This document shows positions 1 through 10,234 of a stretch of DNA of 31,207 nucleotides, piece by piece. The stretch spans positions 21,763 through 52,969 of the forward strand of contig NWUY0300049764.1 of NCBI GenBank assembly GCA_004151065.3. Direction: 5' to 3'. Below the pieces are notes generated by a model. That model did no database searches, was not told the origin of the DNA, and worked only from the letters and a program-made list of their open reading frames with translations. The stretch comes from Larix sibirica (lineage: Eukaryota > Streptophyta > Pinopsida > Pinales > Pinaceae). The position numbers and the translations under genes were made by a program. Position 1 is the stretch's first letter. The number at the start of each line of letters is the position of its first letter.

Positions 1-470
1 TGGCTCCACAACCAACAAACCACACTTTTCTATCACTCCACTTATTGCTACAACATTTTCCTCTGTTGCAATACCACACTTTGCTACCTCTTGAGTTTGC
101 TGCCCAAACTTCTTTAGCTCAATATCTTTGTTGAAATATTCTATTGCACTCTCGTATGGCATACTATCCATGACATGCATTTCATGCACACTTTTTCACT
201 TTTTTTTGGATGTTTCAAGCCTATTTAAAGAGCTTCAAGGATATAAGGATTTTTGTGGATAATTATTGTAATAGAGCTCTGCTCAAGTGAATTCTCTCCC
301 TACCACAAGATTCCTGTGAACATTGCTTCCATAATAACAAACTCTTTTTCTTTTATATTATATTATTATTTCCTCATATTTATAGTTCTATTCTACATAT
401 TTTTGGTTTATTGCATCCTAATTATGCTATATTTGGTGTGATTTTTAAGTTCCAGGGGTAAAGAACACCA
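1..470 (+). repeat. 3' part of the 5' LTR of the host Ty3/gypsy element
   Basis: This stretch has no coding sequence and lies directly before a tRNA-iMet-like primer-binding site, which is where a 5' LTR should end; the last bases ACACCA (465-470) fit the usual CA end. A TATA-like CTATTTAAAG at 221-230 could be the promoter of this LTR, with the transcribed R/U5 part after it. The LTR start lies outside the window, so the TG end cannot be seen and no second copy is present for comparison. That it is an LTR is inferred from the PBS and from the gag-pol order downstream. Confidence 0.6.
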
Positions 471-474
471 TAAG

Positions 475-490
475 TGGTATCAGATCCATG
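475..490 (+). other. Primer-binding site, initiator tRNA-Met type (host element)
   Basis: The sequence TGGTATCAGATCCATG begins four bases after the presumed LTR end. TGGTATCAGA is the start of the standard PBS that pairs with the 3' end of plant initiator tRNA-Met, used by many plant Ty1/copia and Ty3/gypsy chromovirus elements. The second half is mutated. It sets the orientation (+) and the 5' boundary of the host internal region. Confidence 0.75.
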
Positions 491-1476
491 TTCCTAAGCC
501 ATCACGCTTGTGAAATTTCATAGAAATTCTTTTAGGATAGAGACGTGTTCCGGGGTCTTAAAATTACCATAAAGATCTATCATTCAACTAATAAACCTGC
601 ACTTGAGGAACAATACATGCAGGGAATATAGGTGGTACTTAGCCATGTTGTACCCCCAATTGGTGCAATTGTTGGAAAAAACTGTTACTCTTGTCAGTAC
701 CCCTTTGAATAGTACCACATTAGATATCACCTACACATGGAATCATTTCCACATACCCTCGGGTATATCAGACGACCCCTTAGGTCACTTGAAACTATCT
801 AACGATCATCTTGTTCCTATAGTGGCACTAAACACAACACTTGGGAAGATACTCTTATGTACCTAGGTAATTGGGTAGTATGGCTAAGGGCATGGTTGAG
901 CCTCCTTAGTTAGTGCCTTGAGATATTGCATCGAGTACCACTATTGGACCCCACATGTATATAAGAGAGTTATATCACATGACAATCCTTTGTCTTTAGA
1001 AACCTTGAAATAAAAAAAAGAAACCCTCATATCTTCAAACTATTTGTGAAATTTGTTGATTATGCTACATTAGCAATCAGATTCACTATGGGTGGCCCTA
1101 CAAAATTTATACATATTTGAATATAATAGGAATTTGGAAATTATGTCACAACAATAACATTCAATAGAAATAGCAGAAAAAAGTACGCACTCGCAACTGA
1201 GAAAACATAGAAAATACCAACTTGAATCCACCCTCACCAGATCCTAACCAACCCACTTGATCTCCCAAACTTACAAACCTTACCTTTTCAATTCTGAAAC
1301 TAGAACAGAGAATCATCAGCCAATACAATTTCATATTTGTTGTTGCTCAACATTGTGGATTCGCTCCATCATTTGACATCCCAACTAATGAAGCTATGGC
1401 CACTTAAGACTAGGGTTCTCACTCTCTCTTCTAGGAACACTAGCCTCACTCCTTTGATGATAAATATTCATGGAAT
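491..1476 (+). other. Host element leader / N-terminal gag region, unrecognised
   Basis: About 1 kb lies between the PBS and the first recognisable gag motif. It holds an open stretch of 87 codons (603-866) without similarity that I can recognise, and a second one (1337-1534) that is out of frame with the gag motif following it. A TATA-like string occurs near 955-965. I cannot tell whether this is a long untranslated leader with a decayed gag N-terminus or contains a small insertion. No RNA gene or terminal repeats were seen. Confidence 0.35.
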
Positions 1477-1998
1477 AAATTTCCCAAGATTGACATGTGC
1501 AATTTTGATGGTTTTGAGCCCTCATGTTAGGTGACTCAAATGGAACATTATTTTTCTCTCTGTGGCATTAAAGATGATCTCCAAAAGTTGAAAATTGGGT
1601 TTTTTTACTTAGATTCTAAGACATGGCATTGGTGGCAATGGTACTAGAAATATTATCACTGATATGTCCCTTAGCGGCAATTTGTGAATATACTTGTTGA
1701 GTGATTTTATCGTGACACTCATTATTTGGTTTGGTTAACTAAACTACTCCAAACTGGCATTGTTTCCAACTACATGACAATGTTTGAGCAATTGGATATC
1801 TACACAGAAGGCCTCTCTAATTATTTTTTTCGAGAATGTTTCATAAGTGGCCTTAAGGAGGAAATTTCACACATATCCTCATGTAAAGTACCTCCACTTG
1901 GATGGAGGCTTATGATAGAGATCATGAAGCATAAGTGGCCCTCAATTCCCAACCCAAGTTCCCTTAATTTTACCCTCATACTAGATCCCGAGGAGTAA
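1477..1998 (+). pseudogene. gag: Degenerate gag of host Ty3/gypsy element
   Basis: Gag is the capsid protein that packages element RNA. In one frame from 1477 the translation starts KFPKIDMCNFDGFEP, has a stop (TAG at 1528-1530), then VTQMEHYFSLCGIKDDLQKL and a W-rich end near 1650. This is the Retrotrans_gag core pattern of plant Ty3/gypsy elements. The rest of the core continues in another frame (1726-1998) with FEQLDIYTEGLSNYFFRECF and ISGLKEEI. At least one stop and one frameshift make it non-functional. No CCHC zinc knuckle is visible between here and the protease, so that part is probably deleted or decayed. The protease follows within about 55 bases of the last open stretch. Confidence 0.8.
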
Positions 1999-2051
1999 CC
2001 CCAAATCTAATTTCACCTCTATTGGGGTTTTCTACTCCTTAGACAACAAAA

Positions 2052-2400
2052 TTGATTAGTTATATCAAGAGAAAGAAATTCATCATATTAATTGATAGTG
2101 GTAGCACACATAATTCCATCCATCAACGTGTGGTGGAAGACACCCATTGTTATATCCTCCCCTTATCCAATTTCCAAATCATGATAGCCAATGGGGGTAC
2201 AATAAAATGTGGTGGTAGACATGAAAATGTCAAACTTCAAATGGGGTACTACCACCTCAAAACCCATATGTTTTCTATTGACATGGGTGGCTGTGATATC
2301 ATTTTGGGAGTTGAATGGCTTGGGACCTTAGGCCATGTCACAATATATTTTTGAGCACTTTCTCTTAGTTTTACGAAGTAAATGTACACACATCAATTAT
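2052..2400 (+). pseudogene. pol (PR): Aspartic protease domain of host element pol
   Basis: An open stretch of 100 codons carries the retroviral-type aspartic protease signature: ILIDSGSTHN with the catalytic Asp in the DSG triad near residue 14, followed by the late hydrophobic motif CDIILGVEWL, as in plant Ty3/gypsy proteases that process the Gag-Pol polyprotein. The active-site triad is intact although the element as a whole is broken. It overlaps, in another frame, a short open stretch (2335-2529) that I cannot place. The order gag-PR-RT agrees with Ty3/gypsy pol. Confidence 0.8.
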
Positions 2401-2579
2401 ATGGAATTACCCTTGGGTATCATGAAATTATATCATCCCATTGTATGGAGAACTATTGAAAAAGGGCCATTTAGGGGTTATTGCTTAGTTCCATGCCATC
2501 CAAGTTTTGGACCCAACCACGACCTCTGATATTTCTCTCGACTTGCAATAGGTTCTCTCCCAATACCAATGTGTTTTTG

Positions 2580-3420
2580 AAGCACCCAAGGGTTTACCTC
2601 CATCCCATGGAGAACATGACCATGCCATTCCTTTAATTCCAGGTAGTCAACCCACCAATGTTCGTCCTTACTTCTACCCTTTTTCCCATAAGAATGAAAT
2701 AGAGAAAGTCATTCAGGAGCTGTTGTCAATTGGTGCTATTCATCCTAGCAAAATTCCTTATTATTCGTCAATGGTTATGGTCCTAAAAAAGGAAGGCGAT
2801 CGTCGCATGTGTCCCGATTTCGTAGCTTTAAACAAAAAAACCATTAAATATATATTCCATATTCCAATCATTGATTATCTCTTAGACGAGTTGTGTGGCA
2901 CCAAATTATTCACCAAACTTGATCTTCATTTGGGATACTATCAAATCAGGATGAAAGAGGCGGATATACCCATAACTGCTTTCCGTAGTCATGAAGGTCA
3001 TTTTGAGTTCTTGGTCATGCCATTAAGCCTCTCCAATTCCACATCCACTTTTCAAAGCATCATGAATAAGATCTTCTGCCCTTTCCTCTGCCATTTTGTC
3101 TTGGTTTTTTTTGATGATATATTGGTATACAGTCCTACCTAGGAAATCCACCTCCAACATGTTGCTCGTACCTTGCGATTCTTACAAGATCAATAGTTAT
3201 TTGTGAAATGATACAAATGTGCTTTGGGGGTGACAACAGTTGAATACTTGGGACATATTGTGAGTTAGGATGAGGTCTAGGTGGATCCCAAGAAACTGGA
3301 AGCTATGAAGAACTAGCCTCACCCCAAAAATCTCAATATCTTGAGAGGATTCCTTGACCTTATTGGATACTACCGTAAGTTTGTGGCTAGCCATTGGAAG
3401 ATTGCAGCTCCTCTTACAAT
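2580..3420 (+). pseudogene. pol (RT): Reverse transcriptase of host element pol
   Basis: RT copies element RNA into cDNA. A continuous stretch of 139 codons (2723-3142) shows the palm core: GAIHPSKIPYYSSMVMVLKK, then LFTKLDLHLGYYQIRM with the first catalytic Asp, then FFDDILVYSP, the F/YxDD box with both catalytic aspartates. The N-terminal part (PPSHGEHDHAIPL, about 2593-2630) is in a shifted frame. A stop at 3140-3142 cuts the protein after the DD box, and further stops interrupt the thumb (YLGHIVS near 3245; LDLIGYYRKFVASH near 3355-3395). The core motifs are intact, but stops and frameshifts rule out function. Confidence 0.88.
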
Positions 3421-3900
3421 ATTACTTTAAAAAATGCCTTCTCATGGAATGCAACAAGTGAGAAGGCCTTATCTGCACTAAAGGACACCATGTATACTAA
3501 ACCTGTGCTATCCATGTTGGATTTCACTTAGACATTGATCCTAGAATGTGATGCCTCAGGAAATGGACAGGGAGAAGTCTTATTAAAAAAATGATGCCCC
3601 TTAGCCTTCAAAAGTAAGCAAATTTGTGATAGAAGCTTGGGTATATAAATCGATGAGACATGAAAATATAGATATCCTTTATGCAAAAAAGACATGGAGA
3701 CCATATCTATTAGGTCAAGATTTCCATATCAAGCCTGACAATTATAGTCTCAAGTATTTCCTAGAACAATGCCTTTCCTTGCGAGAGCAACAAAAATGGG
3801 TCACTAAGGTGTTGTGTTATGATTATGAAATCATATATAAGAGAGGTTGAGACAATGTGGACCTACTTGATGCCTTGTCTAGATAATTTGAAGAGGCAAG
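3421..3900 (+). pseudogene. pol (RH): RNase H domain of host element pol
   Basis: RNase H removes the RNA template during reverse transcription. After the RT thumb the translation, with stops and a frame change, shows ILECDASGNG-like sequence near 3540, and then in the frame 3626-3850 SMRHENIDILYAKKTWRPYL, IKPDNYSLKYFLEQ and QQKWVTKVLCYDYEIIYKRG, which match the end of Ty3/gypsy RNase H and the connection to integrase; DNVDLLDALSR follows after a stop. The segment between 3590 and 3630 appears shortened. Non-functional. Confidence 0.78.
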
Positions 3901-3959
3901 TTCATTTTTCACCTTATCCTTACCAATACCAAATTGGCTAGAAGAAGCAAGACAATAAT

Positions 3960-4415
3960 GGTTGACCCAATATATAGTTAGATCCATCGTCAAAAGGCTT
4001 CAAGAATATATGACTCCTTTTCCCATGTATACATGGAAGAAAAATATTTTGAGGTATAAGGAGCTCATATTTATCGCCTCATATTTGGCCTTGAAGGCAA
4101 GAATCTTAGTAGAATTATATTCATCATCCCTAGAAGGTCACTCGGAATTATATAAAACTTATGAAATAATTAAGCACTCATTCTTTTGGGAAGGCATGAA
4201 AAAATATATCCACAACTTTATTGCCGCTTGCAACACTTTCCAATGACATAAGGGTGAAATAGTGAAGTCACCAAGTTTTTTGTAGTCATTTCCAATTCCT
4301 AACTATATTTGGGTGGACATGTCTATGGATGTCATTATGAGGCTTCCTAAGGAAATCAGTAAAACAATCATTATGGTGATTTTAGATCATTTGACCAAAT
4401 ACACCCACTTCTATG
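3960..4415 (+). pseudogene. pol (IN): Integrase N-terminal half of host element, cut by the nested insertion
   Basis: Integrase inserts element cDNA into the chromosome. The zinc-finger (HHCC) region is seen around 4120-4246: SSSLEGHSELYKTYEIIKHS and FFWEGMKKYIHNFIAACNTF, with the His residues and the first Cys present and the second Cys replaced by Phe. From 4313 the core starts with MDMSMDVIMRLPKE, whose Asp fits the first catalytic residue, and ILDHLTKYTHFY. The frame stops abruptly at 4415 because an LTR retrotransposon sits in the next base; integrase sequence resumes at 29711 on the same strand. This separation fixes the order of insertion: the host is older. Confidence 0.88.
4411..4415 (+). 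repeat. Target-site duplication CTATG, left copy
   Basis: The five bases CTATG lie immediately before the TGTTGGG end of the leftmost LTR and are repeated exactly at 29711-29715, immediately after the CCCAACA end of the rightmost LTR. Five bases is the normal duplication for Ty3/gypsy integration. Read through one copy, the host integrase frame continues across the site. Confidence 0.93.
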
Positions 4416-5945
4416 TGTTGGGGCTAATACTGGTATATTATAATCACCAAACTATCACACACACATTAATTATCAATCAAGGAATGTTAAATTTCAAGGC
4501 TACGTGCAAAGTATATGTAGATTCAAATGTTCTCTAATGCTGTAAGGAAAAAAAGATGTAGTGCAACTAAAGTAGCATCAATTTACTCAATCTAGAAGTA
4601 CTCATTCATAAAATAGGAACTCAAGAACTCAACAATACTCTGTTATGAAATATTTAGAAAACATAACACTGAAACCACTCTTAGATCTTAAAAATCATTC
4701 TACAATCATCCCCAAAACTTGAATCAAGAAAGTATCTATCCAGAATGCTCAATTGTTGACACTCCACTCTCAAGAAACTTATACTACACGAATTAAGTTA
4801 CAGTCTACAGAAAACTAGTGTGTAATTGCAAAACTCTTATACTAGCAAGCTCATTAAAAAGGTAACAACTAAACTCAATCGTCCAATCTTAAAGAACAGT
4901 GTGCCTATAGAATCGGGAATTTCATCTAACTTAGAAAATATTAATTAATATTTTTTGCAATCAGAGATAAAGAAATAACATAGGATAAACAAACATCACA
5001 CGTTTATTATTAATCAATCATTTTCACCAAGAAACCCTGAAATACCAATTCTGAAATCAATCATTGCAATAGTGAAAAGATCAATGAACACACACATAGT
5101 TTATCTATTCTATAAATCAATTAATAAATCAAGTAGCTCCTGACTAGGGAAAGGGGCCCTTCCTTCTCTCACCAGGGCTGCTACACACACTTAAATACTT
5201 AGAGAATCAAAAGAGCATTCATATTATAAGAGAAAGGGTCCAATTACACATCGCAACACTATTATTCCTACGCTCCTTCTTTTCCCAAGTCTTAATCCTC
5301 TATTATATATCCCCCCGTGAACCCCAGGATAGATATTTTTATTATAACCCAAGTAACAACTCCCCTAAATGCAAATAATTGAACACGATTCTCAAGGTTG
5401 TTCATTCAATTTATAACCTATATCTATTACTTGATAAATTGTTGTTATGACCGATCTATAAAAATATACGTGGTATTTCGTAAATGATGGAACTTCCAGA
5501 TCCTCAAATAACCATATTTTGTTGTGTTGGCATTCGTATAACTCGCAGTTGAGCATTGGTCGAGGACCAAATGCTCAAGTGTCAACATGGTGACAACGTT
5601 GTATGAGAACAAGTAGCAACATTGTAGGTAAAAGAATCCCAAAAATAGTTTGTACTTTGGTCCATGGGGAAGTAATAACATGAAATGTTCAATGCACGAC
5701 CAACCTATTCTTTCCATGATCACACAAGATCCTAAAGAATGATTGATAATCCAAATTAAGCACAAAAACCACTTCAAATCGTTACATTATAACTCAAAAC
5801 AATACAAGTAATTAGAGAGGTTGCATCTTGAGTTTAAGACTTCAATTAGGAGCAAGATAGTATCAAAAGAGGTAAGAATGAACTTAAAGGAGTCGAAAAT
5901 AGGGTAAACAAGGAGTAAAAAAGGTGACAATTCACGGACCCAACA
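4416..5945 (-). repeat. LTR 1 (3' LTR of the nested block)
   Basis: 1,530 bases, bounded by TGTTGGG and CCCAACA, the short inverted ends of this family. It adjoins the host target duplication on the left and, on the right, a polypurine tract on the '-' strand. A TATA-like ATATATAATA on the '-' strand lies at 5301-5310. The left arm of the hairpin found near the end of LTR 2 and LTR 3 is missing here (about 5385), and the AC run near 5088 is short. TTTATTATTA at about 4999-5008 gives AATAAA on the '-' strand, a possible polyadenylation signal conserved in all three LTRs. Confidence 0.93.
5301..5310 (-). promoter_or_regulatory. Candidate TATA box in LTR 1
   Basis: Read on the coding strand the site is ATATATAATA followed by GAGG. 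The same position in LTR 2 (about 17159-17170) and LTR 3 (about 29050-29060) is mutated and no longer TATA-like. The position, roughly 640 bases into the LTR in transcription direction, is plausible for U3, but no start site can be seen. Confidence 0.35.
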
Positions 5946-5959
5946 TATCCCCCCAACTT
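5946..5959 (-). other. 3' polypurine tract, copy A
   Basis: On the coding strand AAGTTGGGGGGATA stands directly before the LTR end TGTTGGG. A purine-rich tract at this place primes plus-strand DNA synthesis in LTR retrotransposons. An 11-base identical string (AAGTTGGGGGG) also occurs inside the element at 9158-9168. Confidence 0.8.
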
Positions 5960-8900
5960 ATCCTGATGCATTCCCTCATGCATCCAATCTAATATCTAGG
6001 TAGGGATTCATGTAGGGAGATAAGTTGGTATCTATCATGTGTATCTTTTGTAGAAGCCTTGAACCCTATTGAAATCTTCACCTCACTTACCCTAAACTGT
6101 TCAGGTGAAACCAAATCATATAGAGGCCTATATTTCTAAAATGACAACCAAATAAGAGGGAAGTGTAACCTCAAACCAATCCATCTTGGCCCTCTTTGCT
6201 GAATGCACTATATATATCTGTTTAATTTTCCCATAGCCCTATTGAAATTAGGGAAGGAAAAAGGATCCCTATCCCTAATTGCTACAGAGGACAACTGCCA
6301 CCTATTTTTACTACCTCCCAAGAAATAAGAGGAAATATCATTAATACACTAGACACACTGGGGGAGAATCTATGACTGAATAGAAAAAACTCTTCTGTCT
6401 ACTTCAAGTGATCTGTAAAATGGAGCCCAAGCCAGGTTAAATTTTGATGCATTGGTAGGATTTGCCCTTATAACTAGATCACATGTAGCCTGGTTAGACT
6501 CCAACATGTCTTGTGCCACCTTCCACCTAATTTGATTCATCATATAAGACACAAAGGCTCTTAATTGTAAGTCCCCAATGAAGGGTACTGGATTTAAGTC
6601 TTGCTCTAGGGGTAAAATGAGATTATGCAAATAAAAATTCACACAAGGAATGTTGGGTGAGTACATCCACCTGAGAGAATACCTGCCAAAAATCCTTAAC
6701 ATCAATAATTAGAGGAATTTCACCCTTAACTATGTAAGTCAACTAAAAAATAAGGAACTATCCCTTTAAAAACAAAGCATATAGAAGATATGGTGCTCTA
6801 CAAGCCAACAAATCACCAACCATTGTCTGTATAGTGTTCTTCTCCTCTTGTTGTTTCTCAATCATTTCTTGAGTCGTCCCCAACTTCCTTTTATATGCTT
6901 CCCATGCTCTTTATTTTTCCATATAAAGGGAAATCTCTTCCCATCTTATTCTTTCCGAGGCCTGAGTAGTATGTCTGTGTTCTACCAAGGACACCACACC
7001 TTCTTGAAACAAATCTGCTACTGATTTCCACTTGTCCCTTTCAACTTGCAGTAACCAAGGGGAAGGTAAATCAATCTAGGTAGAAATTGTGCACTTCTCC
7101 CTTATTCCTTTCTTGTACCCTCCTTCATTCGATGTATTCCCATACTGAGGGTTGTTTTATCTTATCTCTATCATCCTTCTTTTTGTCTCCCTCCAGAGCA
7201 AGTTTCTTCTCAAAAATTTGAGCTGCATAAGCAAGGGCATCCAAGCCTGGGGCATCAGTTAATTCCTTGATATGTTTCCTCAATTCTCTGATTTGTTGCC
7301 TTAATTTCTAGTTTTTCCTTGTCAACCTTACAGCCTGCTTAACTAAAGAATGGGGTTTCCTCTTTTTACCTTTTTCACTGGGCTCCCCTTTTTCACTTTT
7401 AACCCTATCTGGGTCAAATTAGGCCACATTAGGCTTTTGTGTGACCCCTTCTTGTTTTTTTGTTACTCCAATATTCGAGCATGCAGCCCCATCTCCCACT
7501 GTATTCTTACCAGGTTCTTGTGGAGCTGTCTTTATATCTTCCATGAAAAATTCTGGAGGGGAGAAAAGGGTTTCCTCACCAAGCTGAGCAGTTTCCATAT
7601 TGATTTTAATTCCATTATCTGGTTCTTGCAGGACATAAATGTTTCTCCCTTCAGTTGTTATTTCCACCATTTTCTGCGTAGAAGCCCTCACGTCTTCCCA
7701 CCTTGAATCTATGCCTAGTTCTTGTGGGCTAGGCATGGCATTTTCATTGATAGGTTATGTGGGTATGACTACAGGTTCCTTTTCCTTATTAGCCCTCATT
7801 TCATCAGGTATTTCTTCCATTCTTCCTTCTCCTTTGGTCTATTCTTGCATAATAGTTCTAGGGGTGATGACAAGCGGTTCCAATGTGGGTGATTCTAGGC
7901 CCATCGACCTAGTCCCGCGTCTCGAAAAAAATGCCACAAATTATGTCATCGACTTCTTCCTTCCTCGTGGTGTGTGAGGCGTTACTCGTTGCTCCTCTTC
8001 AATAACACACGGTTTCCAATGATCTTGAGGAGGGTATTTTTTTCTAATATCCACATTGCTCTCTGAGAGAGCCAAGACGACATCATCCCACTATACCCAT
8101 TCACCTCTTCAGGATTATTATCCTGGTAAACTCCCTACATCTCATTTGCACTTCCTATTTCAATTTCCTTTGGATGTTCTTCCTGCTTCATTTCTTTGTA
8201 CACCCGTGGATCATTCTATGGCTGTTCTACCTGTCTCATTTCTTCGTCCCCCTATGGTTCAACTTATTCTTCTTCATGCGATTTTTCCCCTTCATCTTGT
8301 TCCTGTAATCCTAAAAATTGGGCCCAAGATGACTGAGCATCTTCAAGGGCATCCAAAATAAGAGGCTTCATTGGCCGATGGTGCGTTAGTTCCGCTAGAG
8401 GGTGTTTGGAAACTCTTTCAGCCCACGCCATTAATTTTAACGAACCCAAAAGGTAATACGAGACATTTAACTGTTCTTCATGCTTGATATGAGTAAGAAA
8501 TTTGAGATGGTAATAAAAAATTAAATGGAATCTTCCCTCGCAAGTGAAGTATTTTTGAATGTATAGGGTGACCTCTCTCCAAATTCCGATCAATGAACTT
8601 CGTGCGTAACCATTCCCCTTCCTTCACAATATTTATCCGTCCCTACAAAATTATTTCTCCACTTGTACCAATGATGTTTTCCTACTGAACCACCGTTCTC
8701 CTTCCAGGGTCAAGCCCGTTGCTCTTGCTATGCTCTATTCTATAACAAAAACCTCCATCCCTTTGACTATGTATTTTTCCTCATCTAGGTTCTAGGAAAA
8801 TTGTAACGTCAATTCCTCATCAAACCCCTGTAGTTTCTCAAAGTATGCGGCCCAACTGACATTTTGGAATAGTTGGTACATGTCCCTTTTTAAATGAAGT

Positions 8901-8960
8901 TGTTTTGGATCTTCCAGTTCATGCCCCCCATCTTCGACTATATATTGGCTTATTTCTTAG
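5960..8960 (-). pseudogene. Additional ORF (aORF) downstream of integrase, copy A
   Basis: A long sense-strand reading of about 1,000 codons, broken by stops and frameshifts, fills the space between integrase and the 3' LTR. The N-terminal part (8960-8270) reads VEDGGHELEDPKQL, FEKLQGFDEELTLQF, ARATGLTLEGERWFSRK, REVTLYIQKYFTCEGRF and LNVSYYLLGSLKLMAWA. A P/E/S-rich middle includes the basic cluster PRGRKKSM (about 7960). A coiled-coil-like stretch follows (KLRQQIRELRKHIKEL, about 7300-7255; later an E/K/Q-rich helix near 6880). The last open part is 6705-6370. I see no signal peptide or convincing membrane segment, so it does not look like the env-like ORF of classical Athila. The type of protein is known to me only as an uncharacterised plant retrotransposon ORF; function unknown. 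Copy B carries the same ORF at 17836-20850. Confidence 0.7.
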
Positions 8961-9157
8961 CTTAGGATACTTTATCAAATATTCATTATAGGTATAATTC
9001 TCAGTTCTTATGCAAGAATGGAAAGGTGGCAAATATTTTTAATGTAAATCGGGTAAGTTTCCTCTTTTGGGTTTATTGGGTATGGCATGTGAAATGTTAA
9101 TTAACCAAGATGAATTGCCTACATGGTTTGACAGGGTTATATTTTAGGAATGACACA

Positions 9158-9220
9158 CCCCCCAACTTAATTACGTTGGGCTTCTTTGTCCAATCACCAT
9201 TGAGGTGTCATCCCCCCTTG
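9158..9220 (-). promoter_or_regulatory. Two internal G-tracts resembling the polypurine tract, copy A
   Basis: On the coding strand AAGTTGGGGGG (9158-9168) equals the 3' polypurine tract next to LTR 1, and CAAGGGGGGATG (9209-9220) lies about 45 bases before it. Both are kept in copy B at 21062-21073 and 21115-21126 amid diverged sequence. They sit between the minisatellite and the aORF. A role as central polypurine tract is an inference. Confidence 0.45.
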
Positions 9221-9489
9221 TACTACATTGAATTAAGAAGTAATGAAATGTTAAAGTGATCCGTACATAAGTTAAGTTACATAATCGTGATGGCCAATGG
9301 AGCATGTGAAAACATGATATCCTTTAATCGTGTTGTCAGATGTGGACAAATCAACTGGAGGTAGTAGCGGCGCATGAAAGACCATAATTGCTTAATTGAT
9401 TGGTGCAAACTAAATTTGGCGGAAGTGAACTCAAGTGTTGGTACTTACATTTTTATTGCGACGTGACGTTATTTTTCCTTAATAACATA

Positions 9490-9539
9490 TTGTTTGATCG
9501 TTCAATTACTTATATAACTAACACCAATTGATCAAGCAA
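9490..9539. repeat. Imperfect inverted repeat next to the minisatellite, copy A
   Basis: The arms TTGTTTGATCG... and ...AATTGATCAAGCAA surround a central TTACTTATATAA. Copy B keeps a much better version (21395-21444). The stem could form a hairpin in RNA or DNA; here several mismatches have accumulated. Confidence 0.5.
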
Positions 9540-9579
9540 ATGAAAGTTTTAAGGTGTAATGATGATGTCACTTGAAAAA

Positions 9580-9972
9580 GTAACAACATTTGGAAAAATA
9601 ATAGTATGAAAAATAGTAACGACACCTGGAAGATAACAATTCCTAAAGGAGTAGCAATGCGTGGACAAGTAACAACATCTGTAGACATAACAACACACAC
9701 CCAAGTAACTGAATATTGGGAAAGAATTGTGTGTGTACAAGCAACAACATCTAGAGTAGTAACAACGCGCGGACAAGTAACAGCATCTGGATAAGTAACA
9801 ATGCGCGACCAAGTAACAACATATGGAGAAGTAACAACGTGCAGATAAGTAACAACATCTAGAGAATTAATAACAAGCGGATAAGTAATAGCGCGTGGAC
9901 AAGTAACAACATCTAGAGAAGTAACAATGTGCGGTTAAGTAACATCAGGAAAAATACTGAAGTAACAACATA
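9580..9972. repeat. 18-bp minisatellite, copy A
   Basis: Tandem units of 18 bases alternate between a form like CAAGTAACAACATCTAGA and one like GAAGTAACAACGCGCGGA, so the higher-order period is 36. The region spans about 390 bases, with the first 100 more diverged. Because 18 is divisible by three, both strands are nearly open: + strand VTTS/EVTT-type hexapeptides, '-' strand CYLSRC-type. I take this as a consequence of the repeat, not as a gene. Minisatellites in the 3' non-coding part of plant Ty3/gypsy elements are known. Confidence 0.93.
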
Positions 9973-10234
9973 GTTTTTTTTTCTTTTAAAGATGCCAACC
10001 ATTATAAAACTAGCTTTCAGCTGACATCCTCTTGACTGCTTTCCAATGGAACTTTTACATCCAAGATCATTGTTTTCTTTTAATTTTTTTTTAACTTAAT
10101 TTTCTTTTTGAATCAAGTTGTTGTGTATATAAAGGAATGTCCCTCCCTTAATATCACCTACAAATGTGGATTAGAAAATATCTGTTGGATGAAAGAATCT
10201 TTTGAATATGGTTTATGATATAATTGTATATGGT

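Noticed and set aside
253-441. Very hydrophobic 62-codon frame resembling a membrane peptide
   Set aside because: It comes from a T-rich part of the host LTR upstream of the PBS; no sign of coding.
7350-7977. Open + strand frames with hydrophobic residues
   Set aside because: They lie antisense to the P/E-rich and basic middle of the aORF; the same antisense frames appear in copy B at 19327-19692. Shadows.
5960-8960. Env-like glycoprotein as in some Athila-group elements
   Set aside because: No signal peptide, no convincing transmembrane segment, and a highly charged helical composition; the evidence does not support an envelope protein.
9549-9812. Cys-rich hexapeptide-repeat ORF on the '-' strand (and VTT-rich ORF on the + strand) in the minisatellite
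   Set aside because: Both strands are open because the 18-bp unit is a multiple of three; there is no start context or flanking domain. The same holds at 21511-21843.
9580-9972. Regularly spaced short repeats that might suggest a CRISPR array
   Set aside because: Units are contiguous 18-mers without unique spacers, and the context is a plant retrotransposon.
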